Below are positions 55,669 through 64,000 of a stretch of 64,000 nucleotides of DNA, piece after piece (positions within the stretch are counted from its first letter, which is position 1; each line of letters begins with the position of its first letter). The stretch covers positions 301,413-365,412 of the forward strand of contig NZ_JAEKEZ010000038.1 in the NCBI RefSeq assembly GCF_016650815.1, written 5' to 3'. The translations under genes were made by a program, and so were the position numbers. Below the pieces are notes generated by a model. It searched no databases. It was not told where the DNA came from and was given only the letters and a program-made list of their open reading frames with translations. The stretch is from Pseudomonas sp. TH31 (GTDB lineage Bacteria > Pseudomonadota > Gammaproteobacteria > Pseudomonadales > Pseudomonadaceae).

Positions 55669-57909
55669 TTAGAGTTTCCAGTCCAGGCTCAGTGTTACGG
55701 TCCGTGGGTCGCCCCAGTACACGCCGTTGTAGAAGCCGACGTTGTCGTAATATTTCTTGTCGAACAGGTTATCGACGTTCAGCGAGGCAGACAGGTGTTT
55801 GTCGAACTCGTAGCGCGACATCAGCTTGACCACGGTGTAAGCCTCCTGGCGGATCTTCGCGTTTTCGGTGATCAACTCGCCGTCGGTATCCCGGCCAACC
55901 GGGCGATTGGATTTGCCCCAGATATCGCTCTGCCAGTTCACCGCGCCACCCACCGTCAGTGCGTGCCAGTCACCTGGCAGGCGATACGCCGTGGACAGGC
56001 GGAACATGTTCAGCGGTTGCGTGGTATTGGCGCGCTGCTTATCACCGTTGGCCGCATGGGTGTAGGTGTATCCGGCAGTCATGTTCCAGTCGGTCATGAC
56101 TTCGCCCGAGACTTCGACTTCGAAACCCTGGACCTTCTGCCCCTTGCCCCCGGATTTGAAGAACTCTTCACCGGTCACCGGGTCTGGCGGCACCGAGTTA
56201 TCCAGTTCGGCAACGTTGTCCTGCTGGCTCCAGAACAGTGCCGTGGCGAGATTCAGGCGTTCCTCCAACAGGCTGCCCTTGAGGCCCAGTTCATAGTTGC
56301 TGCCGACCACCGGCTCAAGGTACTTGCGATTGGCGTCGCGATTGTCCTGGGGTTTGAAGATGTCGGTGTAGCTGACGTAAACGGTGTACTCCGAGGTAAG
56401 GTCGTAGAGCAATCCAGCGTAGGGCGTCCAGATATCGCTTTGTTGCTGGCTGGTGATTTCGAGATCCGTCAGTTGCAGGTTTTTGTCGTATGTTCGGACC
56501 TTGCTCGAAGTTTTCCAGCTGCCGTAACGGCTGCCGAGTACCGCATGAAACCGGTCGGTCAGGTTGAGGCGAGTGGCCAGGTAGCCGGCTTTCTGGCGGG
56601 TGCTGTCCGAGTCGCCCGTGAGGCCGGTGACCGTGTCGGGGAACCTGGCGATACCGCCCATGTACTTCCAGTCAGCAATATTGCCGTAGCCGGCGGGGAC
56701 CGCGCCCGCCACGGTGTAGGGCGAATCTGAACTGCGCTCGGCTTCGCCATAGCCGAACATCAGCTCGTGCTCGCGCCCGAACAGCGCGTAAGGGCCGGCG
56801 ACGTTGAGGTCATAGGTGTTCATTTTTTGCGTGCCGAGCATGTGCCCTCGGTAGGCGCTCATGCCGCTGCGATCGTCATTCGGGAAACCACTGCCGCCGT
56901 AGTAGACCTTGCCGTCGGTATCGCTCTCGCGGTGGGTGTAGGCGGCCTTGAGGTGCCAGCCGCGGCCCAGGTGTTGATCGAGGTTGGCGAAGGCCGTCTT
57001 GTCCTTCAGCGGCCACGAACTCCATGGCGTGGCCATGTTGGTGGAGCGGCCCAGGTCGGCCTTGCCACCGGACGAGTTCCAGTAAGGCACCGTGCCCCAG
57101 GACGTGCCTTGAACCTGTTTGTCCTGATAGTCGTAACCCACCGCCAGCAGCGTGTCGTCGCTCAGATCCGCTTCAAGCACGCCGTAGCCGACTTCCCGTT
57201 GCAGTTGGTAGTCGTCGCGAAACGACTGACTGTCGCGATAGGCCAGCACGCTGCGCCCGCGAACACGTCCGTCGAATGCCAGCGGGCCGCCGACATCCAC
57301 ATAGCTGTAGTAATCGTCATGGCTGGCGCCACTGACCCCGGTCCGGGCTTGCCATTGTGCGGTGGGTCGCTTGCGCACCATGTTGATGGTGGCCGACGGG
57401 TCGCCTGCGCCAGTGGTCAAGCCGGTGGCGCCGCGGACCACTTCGATGCGGTCGTAGATGATCGTGTCTGAATCGGACTTCATCCGGCCGAAGGTGTTGA
57501 GCATGCCATCAATCTGGAAGTTGTTGATGCCGTAGCCACGGGACGAATAGCTCACTCGGTCCGAGTCATTGTGCTGGACCACCACGCCGGTGGTCTGGCT
57601 CATCGCTTCGGACAGGGTGCCGAGTTTGAAGTCGTCCATTTGCTGGCGCGTGACCACGGACACCGATTGCGGGGTTTCCTTGATCGACAGGTTCAGCCGG
57701 GTCGCGGTGCTCATGGCGCCGGTGGTGTAGGACGAAGTGTTTTCGGTGGTGCTGCCCAAGCCCTCTGCAGTTACGTGGGTGCTGGCCAGTTCCAGGGCAC
57801 TGGTTGCCGGGGCCTTTTCGGGGGCGGTTTCGGCCAGCAAATCCGGGCTCAGCGCTGCACTGCAGAGCCCAAGGGTCAAGGTCATGGAACGGGTGATAGG
57901 CGCAAACAT
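55669..57909 (-). CDS. TonB-dependent siderophore receptor
   Basis: 746-aa outer-membrane receptor. Signal peptide (TLTLGLCSAALSPDLLA), then the TonB-box/plug domain (LNLSIKETPQSVSVVTRQQM, LSEAMSQTTGVVVQHNDSDR, GFNNFQID-type GYGINNFQID, EVVRGATGLTTGAGDPSATI). The barrel ends with NVDNLFDKKYYDNV and the C-terminal TLSLDWKL. No N-terminal STN signalling domain is present, so it is not a FecA-type transducer. The plug is of the FpvA/FhuE/FoxA hydroxamate-siderophore class. ATG 57909 follows AAGGAG. A Fur box lies upstream. Confidence 0.92.
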   Translation of the reverse strand: MFAPITRSMTLTLGLCSAALSPDLLAETAPEKAPATSALELASTHVTAEGLGSTTENTSSYTTGAMSTATRLNLSIKETPQSVSVVTRQQMDDFKLGTLSEAMSQTTGVVVQHNDSDRVSYSSRGYGINNFQIDGMLNTFGRMKSDSDTIIYDRIEVVRGATGLTTGAGDPSATINMVRKRPTAQWQARTGVSGASHDDYYSYVDVGGPLAFDGRVRGRSVLAYRDSQSFRDDYQLQREVGYGVLEADLSDDTLLAVGYDYQDKQVQGTSWGTVPYWNSSGGKADLGRSTNMATPWSSWPLKDKTAFANLDQHLGRGWHLKAAYTHRESDTDGKVYYGGSGFPNDDRSGMSAYRGHMLGTQKMNTYDLNVAGPYALFGREHELMFGYGEAERSSDSPYTVAGAVPAGYGNIADWKYMGGIARFPDTVTGLTGDSDSTRQKAGYLATRLNLTDRFHAVLGSRYGSWKTSSKVRTYDKNLQLTDLEITSQQQSDIWTPYAGLLYDLTSEYTVYVSYTDIFKPQDNRDANRKYLEPVVGSNYELGLKGSLLEERLNLATALFWSQQDNVAELDNSVPPDPVTGEEFFKSGGKGQKVQGFEVEVSGEVMTDWNMTAGYTYTHAANGDKQRANTTQPLNMFRLSTAYRLPGDWHALTVGGAVNWQSDIWGKSNRPVGRDTDGELITENAKIRQEAYTVVKLMSRYEFDKHLSASLNVDNLFDKKYYDNVGFYNGVYWGDPRTVTLSLDWKL

Positions 57910-57984
57910 CGTGGCCGACTCCTTGTCTTCGAGGGAAAATTTCCATTTGTTCAAAGACGAGGAGAAACGGGGGGATTTAGCGTC

Positions 57985-58003
57985 AAACGAGAATAATTGT
58001 CAT
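57985..58003 (-). promoter_or_regulatory. Fur box upstream of the TonB-dependent receptor
   Basis: Read on the minus strand, AATGACAATTATTCTCGTT is close to the palindromic Fur consensus (AATGATAATNATTCTCATT type). It lies about 76 bp before the receptor start and indicates repression by Fur-Fe. Confidence 0.75.
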
Positions 58004-58026
58004 TTCATGATGTTTCGACAAGCAAA

Positions 58027-58118
58027 CCGCAGGAGCAACGTTTGCTCGCGAAAGCGGTGTGTCAGGCAGCATCAATGTTGGATGTGGCGCCTTCTTCGCG
58101 AGCAGGCTCGCTCCCACA
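58027..58118. repeat. REP-like hairpin
   Basis: CGCAGGAGCAACGTTTGCTCGCGAAAGC faces TTCTTCGCGAGCAGGCTCGCTCCCACA, a degenerate doublet between the convergent/divergent receptor and cptA-like genes. Confidence 0.7.
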
Positions 58119-58123
58119 AAAAA

Positions 58124-58141
58124 GGGGCCGTTTCCGGCCCC
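58124..58141 (-). terminator. Rho-independent terminator of the cptA-like gene
   Basis: GGGGCCG-TTTC-CGGCCCC stem. On the minus strand it is followed by a T run (A run at 58118-58123), 8 bp after the stop codon at 58149. Confidence 0.85.
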
Positions 58142-58148
58142 TAATGGA

Positions 58149-59897
58149 TTACTGCTTGACCACCGCCGGGTCTTGGCCGGACACCGGTTTAGGTTTGAGC
58201 AGGCTGAAGTCAATCAACGGACGCACCTGACGCTCATAAGGGTTGCCGATCAATAACGGTCGCGGCTTGAAGCTGTCGCTGACCAGGCTTTTGCTGCGGT
58301 CCAGTTCATCGAAACTCAGGCCGGCCAGATCGGCCCAGGTGTGGATCAACTGCGAGCTGCTGTAAGGGCGGCTCAGGTCAGCGGCAAAGCTCCAGTCGTG
58401 GGTTTCACGCCACTTCGGCGAGGCATAGGCCATGAACGGAATCGTGTACATCGGCGCTGTCGGTTTGTTTTCGTTACGGCCCAGCGTGTTGTGGCCCGCC
58501 GAGTCGAAGACGTCTTCGCCGTGGTCGGAGAGGTACAGCAGGAAGCCGTTCGGATCTTTTTTGGAATAGTCCTTGATCAGGCTCGACACCACGAAGTCGT
58601 TGTACAGCACCGCGTTGTCATAGCTGTTGTAGGTCGGTACTTCGTCGTCGGTTACGCCGGCCGGAACGCCGGTTCGGTCCTTGAACTTGTCGAAGGTCGG
58701 CGGGTAACGGTACTGGTAGCTCATGTGCGTACCGAGCAGGTGCACGACGATCAACTTGTGTGCCGCCGGATCGCCCAGGGCCTTGTTGAACGGCTCGATC
58801 ACGTCGCCATCGTACTGGGCGGCGTTCTGGTTACGGTTGTTGTTCAGGTACACCTGCTCGTCGGCCTGTTCGGAGAACGTCGTGAGCATGGTGTTGCGCT
58901 TGGTCATGGTCTGCTGGTTGGTGATCCAGAAGGTTTTGTAACCCGCCTGTTTCATCATGCTGACCAGCGACGGCGTCGTCAGATAAAGGTCCGGGTTCTC
59001 TTCGTCGGCGAAGGTCAACACCTGCTGCAGCGCCTCGATGGTGTAGGGGCGCGGGGTGATGACGTTATTGAAGATCGCCAGTTGATCCTTGAGCTTGTCC
59101 AGTTCCGGGGTGGTATCCCGGTTGTAGCCGTACAGGCTCATGCGCTGACGGTTGGTGGACTCGCCGATGACCAACACCAGGGTCGAGGGCTGATCGGACA
59201 GGGTGTTCTTGAGGTTTTTCAGCGGCGCGATCTTGCTCGCACTGTCGAGCATGTCTTGCATGCCGGCGAGGGTGTCGAGGTAGCGGTGATAGGCCACGGC
59301 CATCTGCCAAGGCACGGCTGGCTCGATCCGGGTTTCGAATTTCTCGAAGCCGCCGGCAAAGCTGCCAGTGCGGGCGGTCTGTTTGACCAGCGGATAACCG
59401 ACCACGGCCACCAGAATGGCGGTGGCGGCGACGAATGCCTGCCAGCGTGGCATGTACACCGCACGCAAGCGGGTCCACAGGAAGTAGGCGAACGCGGTGT
59501 GCGCCAGGAAGGCCAGCACCATCCACCAGGCAAAGTACTGGGTCATGTACTCGCCAGCTTCAGAGATGTTCGACTCGAACATGATGAAGATGACGCTCTG
59601 GGAAAATTCCTGCTGGTAGATGAAGAAGTAGCCCAGGCTGGCCATTGAACAAGCCCACAGCACGATGCCGATCAGTGCGGCCAGAAGGCGGGTGCGATTG
59701 GGGAACAACAGCATCGGCGCCAGCCACACGGCACTCATTACGAATGCCTGGCGAAATCCGCTGAAACCGGAAGTGCCAGTCAACTGAATCAGCAGCTGGG
59801 TGATGCCGGAGAAATACCAGAAGAATACAAACAGCCAGATAAACCCGGCCCAATCGAAACCTTTCGCAGACGTTTTGCTGCGTTTGAGCAATGCCAT
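58149..59897 (-). CDS. CptA-like phosphoethanolamine transferase
   Basis: 582 aa. About five N-terminal membrane helices (residues 15-170: WAGFIWLFVFFWYFSGITQL, LLAALIGIVLWACSMASLGY) precede a periplasmic sulfatase-fold domain. Metal and nucleophile motifs are VLVIGESTNRQRMSLYGYNR, PRPYTIEALQQVLT and LLYLSDHGEDVFDSAGHN. Family members (EptA, EptB, CptA) transfer phosphoethanolamine from phosphatidylethanolamine to lipid A or core LPS; CptA acts on a core heptose. The gene stands alone with its own terminator. Confidence 0.87.
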   Translation of the reverse strand: MALLKRSKTSAKGFDWAGFIWLFVFFWYFSGITQLLIQLTGTSGFSGFRQAFVMSAVWLAPMLLFPNRTRLLAALIGIVLWACSMASLGYFFIYQQEFSQSVIFIMFESNISEAGEYMTQYFAWWMVLAFLAHTAFAYFLWTRLRAVYMPRWQAFVAATAILVAVVGYPLVKQTARTGSFAGGFEKFETRIEPAVPWQMAVAYHRYLDTLAGMQDMLDSASKIAPLKNLKNTLSDQPSTLVLVIGESTNRQRMSLYGYNRDTTPELDKLKDQLAIFNNVITPRPYTIEALQQVLTFADEENPDLYLTTPSLVSMMKQAGYKTFWITNQQTMTKRNTMLTTFSEQADEQVYLNNNRNQNAAQYDGDVIEPFNKALGDPAAHKLIVVHLLGTHMSYQYRYPPTFDKFKDRTGVPAGVTDDEVPTYNSYDNAVLYNDFVVSSLIKDYSKKDPNGFLLYLSDHGEDVFDSAGHNTLGRNENKPTAPMYTIPFMAYASPKWRETHDWSFAADLSRPYSSSQLIHTWADLAGLSFDELDRSKSLVSDSFKPRPLLIGNPYERQVRPLIDFSLLKPKPVSGQDPAVVKQ

Positions 59898-60270
59898 TAA
59901 GTACGTACTCCCGCCGGCGTCATGGAGTCACCGGCGTCATCAAACCAACCCACGAGAAACCGCTGCCCGAGAACCGAACAGCCACAAGGATCGGGAGTAT
60001 CGCCAGAAGAATGTGAAAACTTTGTGAGTTTCATTCAGGCAAGCGACAGGTTCGGTGATGAGCGACTGTCGGCCGGGCATACAGGGAGACGCGGGGGGGC
60101 AGCCGATTCAGCTGGGCATCAGGCATGCGGGAGGCAGCCCGCACCCAAAGCGGGGAAGCTCAAAATGAAACATTTGTAAGCGTTGTCAGCAGATCAGTCT
60201 GCAGCCGCTACCCTTTACCGCATTGCCGTGCCTGGAGCCGCAAAGCAGGAGGTAGCGTGTGCGCTGTGTT
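59898..60270. other. Intergenic region with no recognised element
   Basis: About 370 bp between the cptA-like gene and the 59-aa gene. It should hold the cptA-like promoter. I see no REP, operator or RNA pattern. Confidence 0.4.
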
Positions 60271-60450
60271 TCAAGCGTTATGCAGGGCTGGTACTGTTTG
60301 CCCTGCTAGCTGGGCTTGCTGCAACAATTGACGAAGCTGCGTCACCTGGTGCTTCAAGGCGTCACGCTCATCTTTCAATTGGCGCAGTTCTTCACGACGA
60401 ATAGTGACGTAGAGAGTTTGTGGGGGACGTGCGGTAACGATTGTGTCCAT
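60271..60450 (-). CDS. Small coiled-coil protein (59 aa)
   Basis: ATG at 60450 follows GAGGTGA at a good spacing; the stop is at 60271-60273. The protein has a short strand-forming start (MDTIVTARPPQTLYVTIRRE) and then an amphipathic heptad helix (ELRQLKDERDALKHQVTQLR, QLLQQAQLAGQ) typical of a leucine-zipper coiled coil. A TLYVTIRREEL start is seen in small regulatory or chaperone-like proteins, but I recognise no family. It lies upstream of, and divergent from, gnd. Confidence 0.65.
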   Translation of the reverse strand: MDTIVTARPPQTLYVTIRREELRQLKDERDALKHQVTQLRQLLQQAQLAGQTVPALHNA

Positions 60451-60723
60451 TGCTCACCTCGCAAATGGCCTGCATCAACTGTGATTGCGTCGTTCATCTG
60501 GACGACACCCTCACTATCGGCACCGATTTTGGTTTCTTTTGCCCTCGATTGGAACTTTTTTATTTTTCATGGTCGGTGTGTCTTCGGCACGATTCCCGAC
60601 GTTATCAGTCTGGATCGGGCACAATGCCCGGAAACTTCATCCCCATACGCTGGACTAACTCGAATGAGTCGCGTTGGGCTATAACCTTTGACACACATTA
60701 TTTGCAGTAAGGAGCATCAGCAC

Positions 60724-61704
60724 ATGCAACTCGGGATTATTGGACTGGGCCGCATGGGCGGTAATATTGCGCGGCGCCTGATGCTCAACGGGCATACCAC
60801 CGTTGTTTACGACCGCAATACCGCCTTCGTCGAGAACCTGGCCGCAGAAGGCTCCACCGGCGTCGTTGATTTGCCGGCCCTGGTGGCTGGCCTGGCCAAG
60901 CCACGTGCGGTCTGGGTCATGCTGCCGGCCGGCGCGCCGACCGAAGAGACCATCGACACCCTGAGCAACTTGCTCGAAGCCGGTGACACCATCATCGATG
61001 GCGGCAACACCTTCTATAAAGACGACATCCGCCGGGCGAAAACCCTGTCGGAAAAAGGCCTGCACTACATCGACGTCGGCACCTCCGGCGGCGTCTGGGG
61101 CCTGGAGCGCGGCTACTGCATGATGATCGGCGGCGACGCCGAGACCGTTAAACGTCTCGACCCGTTGTTCGAAAGCCTGGCCCCTGGCCTGGGCGACATC
61201 CCGCGTACCAAGGACCGCAAGTCCGACGACGATCGCGCCGAGCGCGGCTACATTCACGCCGGCCCTGCGGGCTCTGGCCATTTTGTCAAGATGATCCACA
61301 ACGGCATCGAGTACGGAATGATGCAGGCCTTCGCCGAAGGCTTCGACATCCTCAAGACCAAGGCCAGCGAGAACTTGCCGGAAGACCAGCGCTTCGACCT
61401 CAATGTCGGCGACATCGCCGAAGTCTGGCGTCGTGGCAGCGTCGTGTCCTCGTGGTTGCTGGACCTGACCGCCGACGCCCTGGCCAGCGACCCGAAACTC
61501 GAGGGTTACTCAGGCTCGGTGGCAGACAGCGGTGAAGGTCGCTGGACCATCGAAGCCGCCATGGAGCAATCGGTGCCGGTACCGGTGCTGTCGAACTCGC
61601 TGTTCTCTCGCTACCGTTCACGCGGGCAAGGCACCTTTGGCGACAAGATTCTCTCAGCCCAGCGCTTCGGCTTCGGCGGCCACGTGGAGACTTCGAAAAA
61701 ATGA
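60724..61704 (+). CDS. gnd: 6-phosphogluconate dehydrogenase, decarboxylating
   Basis: 326 aa, the short bacterial form (GndA/YqeC type) that oxidises 6-phosphogluconate to ribulose 5-phosphate. The Rossmann motif IIGLGRMGGNIARRL is at residues 5-19. The substrate loop is VGTSGGVWGLERGYCMMIGG, and the catalytic Lys is in HFVKMIHNGIEYGMMQ. GTKDRKSDDDRAERGYIHAG-like sequence is the short-form insertion. Its stop overlaps the zwf ATG (ATGA). Confidence 0.93.
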   Translation: MQLGIIGLGRMGGNIARRLMLNGHTTVVYDRNTAFVENLAAEGSTGVVDLPALVAGLAKPRAVWVMLPAGAPTEETIDTLSNLLEAGDTIIDGGNTFYKDDIRRAKTLSEKGLHYIDVGTSGGVWGLERGYCMMIGGDAETVKRLDPLFESLAPGLGDIPRTKDRKSDDDRAERGYIHAGPAGSGHFVKMIHNGIEYGMMQAFAEGFDILKTKASENLPEDQRFDLNVGDIAEVWRRGSVVSSWLLDLTADALASDPKLEGYSGSVADSGEGRWTIEAAMEQSVPVPVLSNSLFSRYRSRGQGTFGDKILSAQRFGFGGHVETSKK

Positions 61705-63224
61705 CCAATACGATCCGCAAGAAATCCAAGGCAGAGCCCGCGCCACCGACCACGTTGTTCCTGTTCGGTGCTCACGGTGATCTGGTCAAGCGTCTGCTGA
61801 TGCCGGCGCTGTACAACCTCAGCCGTGACGGCCTGCTCGATGATGGACTGCGGATCATCGGCGTTGACCACAACGCCATCAGCGATGAAGCCTTCGCGCA
61901 GAAGCTCGAAGACTTCATTCGCACCGAAGCGGCCACCAAGGTCGGCAAGGGCGATGAAGCCCTTGATCCGACCTTGTGGGCCAAGCTCGCGAAAGGCATC
62001 AGCTACGTCCAGGGCGACTTCCTGGACGACAGCACTTATCAAGCGCTGGCGGCGAAAATCGCCGACAGCGGCACTGGCAATGCGGTGTTCTACCTGGCCA
62101 CCGCGCCACGTTTCTTCAGCGAAGTGGTGCGCCGTCTCGGCTCTGCCGGTTTGCTTGAAGAAGCACCACAAGCCTTCAGAAGGGTGGTGATCGAAAAGCC
62201 TTTCGGCAACGACCTGCACACCGCCGAAGCCTTGAACGCTTGCCTGCTCAAGGTGATGTCGGAGAAGCAGATCTACCGGATCGATCACTATCTGGGCAAG
62301 GAAACCGTGCAGAACATTCTGGTCAGCCGGTTCTCCAATAGCCTGTTCGAAGCGTTCTGGAACAATCACTACATCGACCACGTGCAAATCACCGCCGCCG
62401 AAACCGTTGGCGTGGAAACCCGTGGCAGTTTTTATGAACACACCGGCGCCTTGCGGGACATGGTGCCCAATCACCTGTTCCAGTTGCTGGCGATGGTGGC
62501 CATGGAACCGCCGGCCGCGTTTGGTGCCGATGCGGTCCGTGGCGAGAAGGCCAAAGTGGTCGGGGCGATCCGGCCCTGGTCCGTCGAGGATGCACGAGCC
62601 AACTCGGTGCGCGGTCAATATGCGGCGGGTGAAGTCGACGGCAAGCCGTTGACCGGGTATCGCCAGGAAGGCAACGTCGCGCCTGACAGCAACACTGAAA
62701 CCTATGTTGCGCTGAAGGTGATGATCGACAACTGGCGCTGGGTCGGCGTGCCGTTCTACCTGCGCACCGGCAAGCGCATGAGCGTGCGCGACACTGAGAT
62801 CGTCATTTGCTTCAAGCCTGCGCCGTACGCGCAGTTCCGCGACACCGAGGTCGATGAGTTGCAGCCGACGTACCTGCGGATCCAGATCCAGCCCAACGAA
62901 GGCATGTGGTTCGACCTGTTGGCCAAGCGGCCCGGGCCGGCGTTGAACATGGCCAACATCGAACTGGGGTTCGCCTACAAGGATTTCTTTGAAATGCAGC
63001 CGTCCACCGGCTACGAAACCTTGATCTACGATTGCCTGACCGGCGACCAGACGCTGTTCCAGCGCGCCGACAATATTGAGAACGGCTGGCGCGCCGTACA
63101 GCCGTTCCTCGACGCCTGGCAGCAGGACGCGAGCGTGCAGAGCTATCCGGCCGGTGAAGACGGCCCACAGGCCGCCGAGGACCTGCTGGCCCGCGATGGT
63201 CGCGTCTGGCACGGCCTCGGATGA
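61701..63224 (+). CDS. zwf: Glucose-6-phosphate 1-dehydrogenase
   Basis: 507 aa. The NADP fingerprint reads LFGAHGDLVKRLLMPALYNL, with His where many homologues have Ser or Thr. The active-site motif RIDHYLGKETVQN is complete, and the substrate/structural segment FKPAPYAQFRDTEVDELQ follows. Zwf starts the oxidative pentose phosphate and Entner-Doudoroff routes central to glucose use in Pseudomonas. It is cotranslated with gnd and with the HAD gene through 4-bp overlaps. Confidence 0.95.
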   Translation: MTNTIRKKSKAEPAPPTTLFLFGAHGDLVKRLLMPALYNLSRDGLLDDGLRIIGVDHNAISDEAFAQKLEDFIRTEAATKVGKGDEALDPTLWAKLAKGISYVQGDFLDDSTYQALAAKIADSGTGNAVFYLATAPRFFSEVVRRLGSAGLLEEAPQAFRRVVIEKPFGNDLHTAEALNACLLKVMSEKQIYRIDHYLGKETVQNILVSRFSNSLFEAFWNNHYIDHVQITAAETVGVETRGSFYEHTGALRDMVPNHLFQLLAMVAMEPPAAFGADAVRGEKAKVVGAIRPWSVEDARANSVRGQYAAGEVDGKPLTGYRQEGNVAPDSNTETYVALKVMIDNWRWVGVPFYLRTGKRMSVRDTEIVICFKPAPYAQFRDTEVDELQPTYLRIQIQPNEGMWFDLLAKRPGPALNMANIELGFAYKDFFEMQPSTGYETLIYDCLTGDQTLFQRADNIENGWRAVQPFLDAWQQDASVQSYPAGEDGPQAAEDLLARDGRVWHGLG

Positions 63225-64000
63225 GTGAGTCCGCGCAACATGCCATCCGGTTTCTGCTCAGCGACATGGACGGTACCTTGCTGCTGCCCGATCACAGTCT
63301 GAGCCAGCGCACCATCGACGCGGTTCGTTCGTTGCGAGAGGCTGGCGTACTGTTCAGCCTGGCCACCGGTCGTCCACCGAAAGCCATGTTGCAGCAGATC
63401 GAAGCCCTGGGCGTCGACCTGCCGACCGCCGCTTTCAATGGCGGCACCATCGTCAAACCGGATGGCAGCTTGCTGGTCGCGCATTACTTGCCGGCCACTG
63501 CTGCGCTGACGGCACTGGCGCTGTTTGCCGACCGGCCGGACATTGAAATCTGGGTGTTCAGTGGTGGTGACTGGCTGCTCAAGGATCCGCATGGCCCGAT
63601 GGTGCCCCGTGAGCAACACGGTTTGGGCTATCCGCCGGTGGTGGTCGAGAGTTTTGAACCGTACCTGGAACGCATCGACAAGATCGTCGCCACCAGCAAC
63701 AACACCGCGTTGTTGATCGAACTGGAAGCGCTGCTATTGCCCGAAGTGGAAGGCCAGGCTCAGGTGTCCCGTTCACAACCGGTTTATCTGGACGTGACCG
63801 CGATGCAAGCCAACAAGGGCGCGGCGCTGGCGACACTCGCCGAGTACCTCGGTGTACCGCTCGAACATACAGCGGCTTTGGGCGATGGCGGCAACGACCC
63901 GGCGATGTTCCATCGCGCCGGGTTGTCGATTGCCATGGGCCAGGCGGAGGAAACGGTGAAGCGCCAGGCCGACGTGGTTACCGGCGCCAACACCGAAGAC
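63221..64000 (+). CDS. Cof-type HAD phosphatase (cut by window edge)
   Basis: 260 codons visible. HAD motif I is LLSDMDGTLLLPD (DxD), motif II LATGRPPKAML, motif III with Lys TAMQANKGAALATLAEYLG, and motif IV ALGDGGNDPAMFHRAG. The cap domain of the Cof (C2B) class lies between motifs II and III. These enzymes dephosphorylate sugar phosphates or similar metabolites. The start overlaps the zwf stop, so it may relieve sugar-phosphate build-up in the same pathway. Confidence 0.9.
   Translation, partial: MSESAQHAIRFLLSDMDGTLLLPDHSLSQRTIDAVRSLREAGVLFSLATGRPPKAMLQQIEALGVDLPTAAFNGGTIVKPDGSLLVAHYLPATAALTALALFADRPDIEIWVFSGGDWLLKDPHGPMVPREQHGLGYPPVVVESFEPYLERIDKIVATSNNTALLIELEALLLPEVEGQAQVSRSQPVYLDVTAMQANKGAALATLAEYLGVPLEHTAALGDGGNDPAMFHRAGLSIAMGQAEETVKRQADVVTGANTED

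Noticed and set aside
61750..61800. Defective Zwf because the fingerprint reads GAHGDL rather than GASGDL
   Set aside because: The remaining cofactor and active-site residues are intact, and variation at this position is tolerated in the family.
61611..63212. 533-codon minus-strand frame over zwf
   Set aside because: Antisense shadow of zwf, which has all active-site motifs.

Overview
The window looks like a chromosome segment of a fluorescent Pseudomonas (P. fluorescens group). The evidence is high GC coding sequence, a glgA-treZ-malQ-treY-DUF2934-glgX trehalose/glycogen operon, a PvdQ-type acylase preceded by a PvdS-type promoter, a nicotinate catabolic cluster of the P. putida type, and many REP-like hairpins of the kinds common in this group. 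Identifications come from reading protein motifs and remembered gene orders; no database search was run.

Layout. 1-9311: minus-strand operon turning ADP-glucose/alpha-glucan into trehalose (GlgA, TreZ, MalQ, TreY, a DUF2934 protein, GlgX cut by the window edge). 9312-12340: a gene-poor, lower-GC stretch with a small Pseudomonas-type protein, an overlapping pair of orphan genes (10801-11942) and a decayed gene end. 12341-22429: metabolic and envelope genes (D-2-hydroxyacid dehydrogenase, alpha/beta hydrolase, DedA-like and DUF411 proteins), a dCache chemoreceptor whose 3' end is tandemly duplicated, an orphan 170-aa gene, an aldo/keto reductase with a divergent LysR gene, and small membrane, lipoprotein and Fur-like genes. 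22430-26139: PvdQ-like acylase convergent with a FecR-type anti-sigma gene. 26292-33328: PepSY protein, DpkA-like reductase, DUF883 protein, LysR/nitrilase pair, GNAT, LEA-like lipoprotein, nucleoside hydrolase. 33536-46036: nicotinic acid degradation. NicAB hydroxylates nicotinate, NicC gives 2,5-dihydroxypyridine, NicX opens the ring, and NicD, NicF and NicE take N-formylmaleamate through maleamate and maleate to fumarate; NicT imports, NicR and NicS regulate. 46090-53644: NCS2 permease, LysR/polyamine-binding protein/agmatinase group, WYL regulator, SnoaL-like protein, ZapE ATPase. 53651-60450: palindromic MITE-like element, DinB, GNAT, TonB-dependent receptor with a Fur box, CptA-like phosphoethanolamine transferase, and an unlisted 59-aa coiled-coil gene. 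60724-64000: gnd-zwf-HAD phosphatase operon.

Data quality matters. Thirteen otherwise well-conserved genes carry sixteen reading-frame breaks in total. Fifteen behave as a single missing base; the one in dpkA is two missing or one extra. At nine of them restoring the frame recreates CCCGGG where the sequence reads CCGGG or CCCGG, three more lie at CCCGGG-containing runs, and three are at A/T runs. I read these as systematic sequencing errors, probably at a modified motif, rather than true pseudogenes, and annotate full-length genes across them.

The least explained parts are the orphan pair at 10801-11942, the six-copy 77-bp tandem array inside the nic cluster (34959-35420), the 164-bp palindromic element (53651-53814), and the duplication at the chemoreceptor 3' end (15456-16160).
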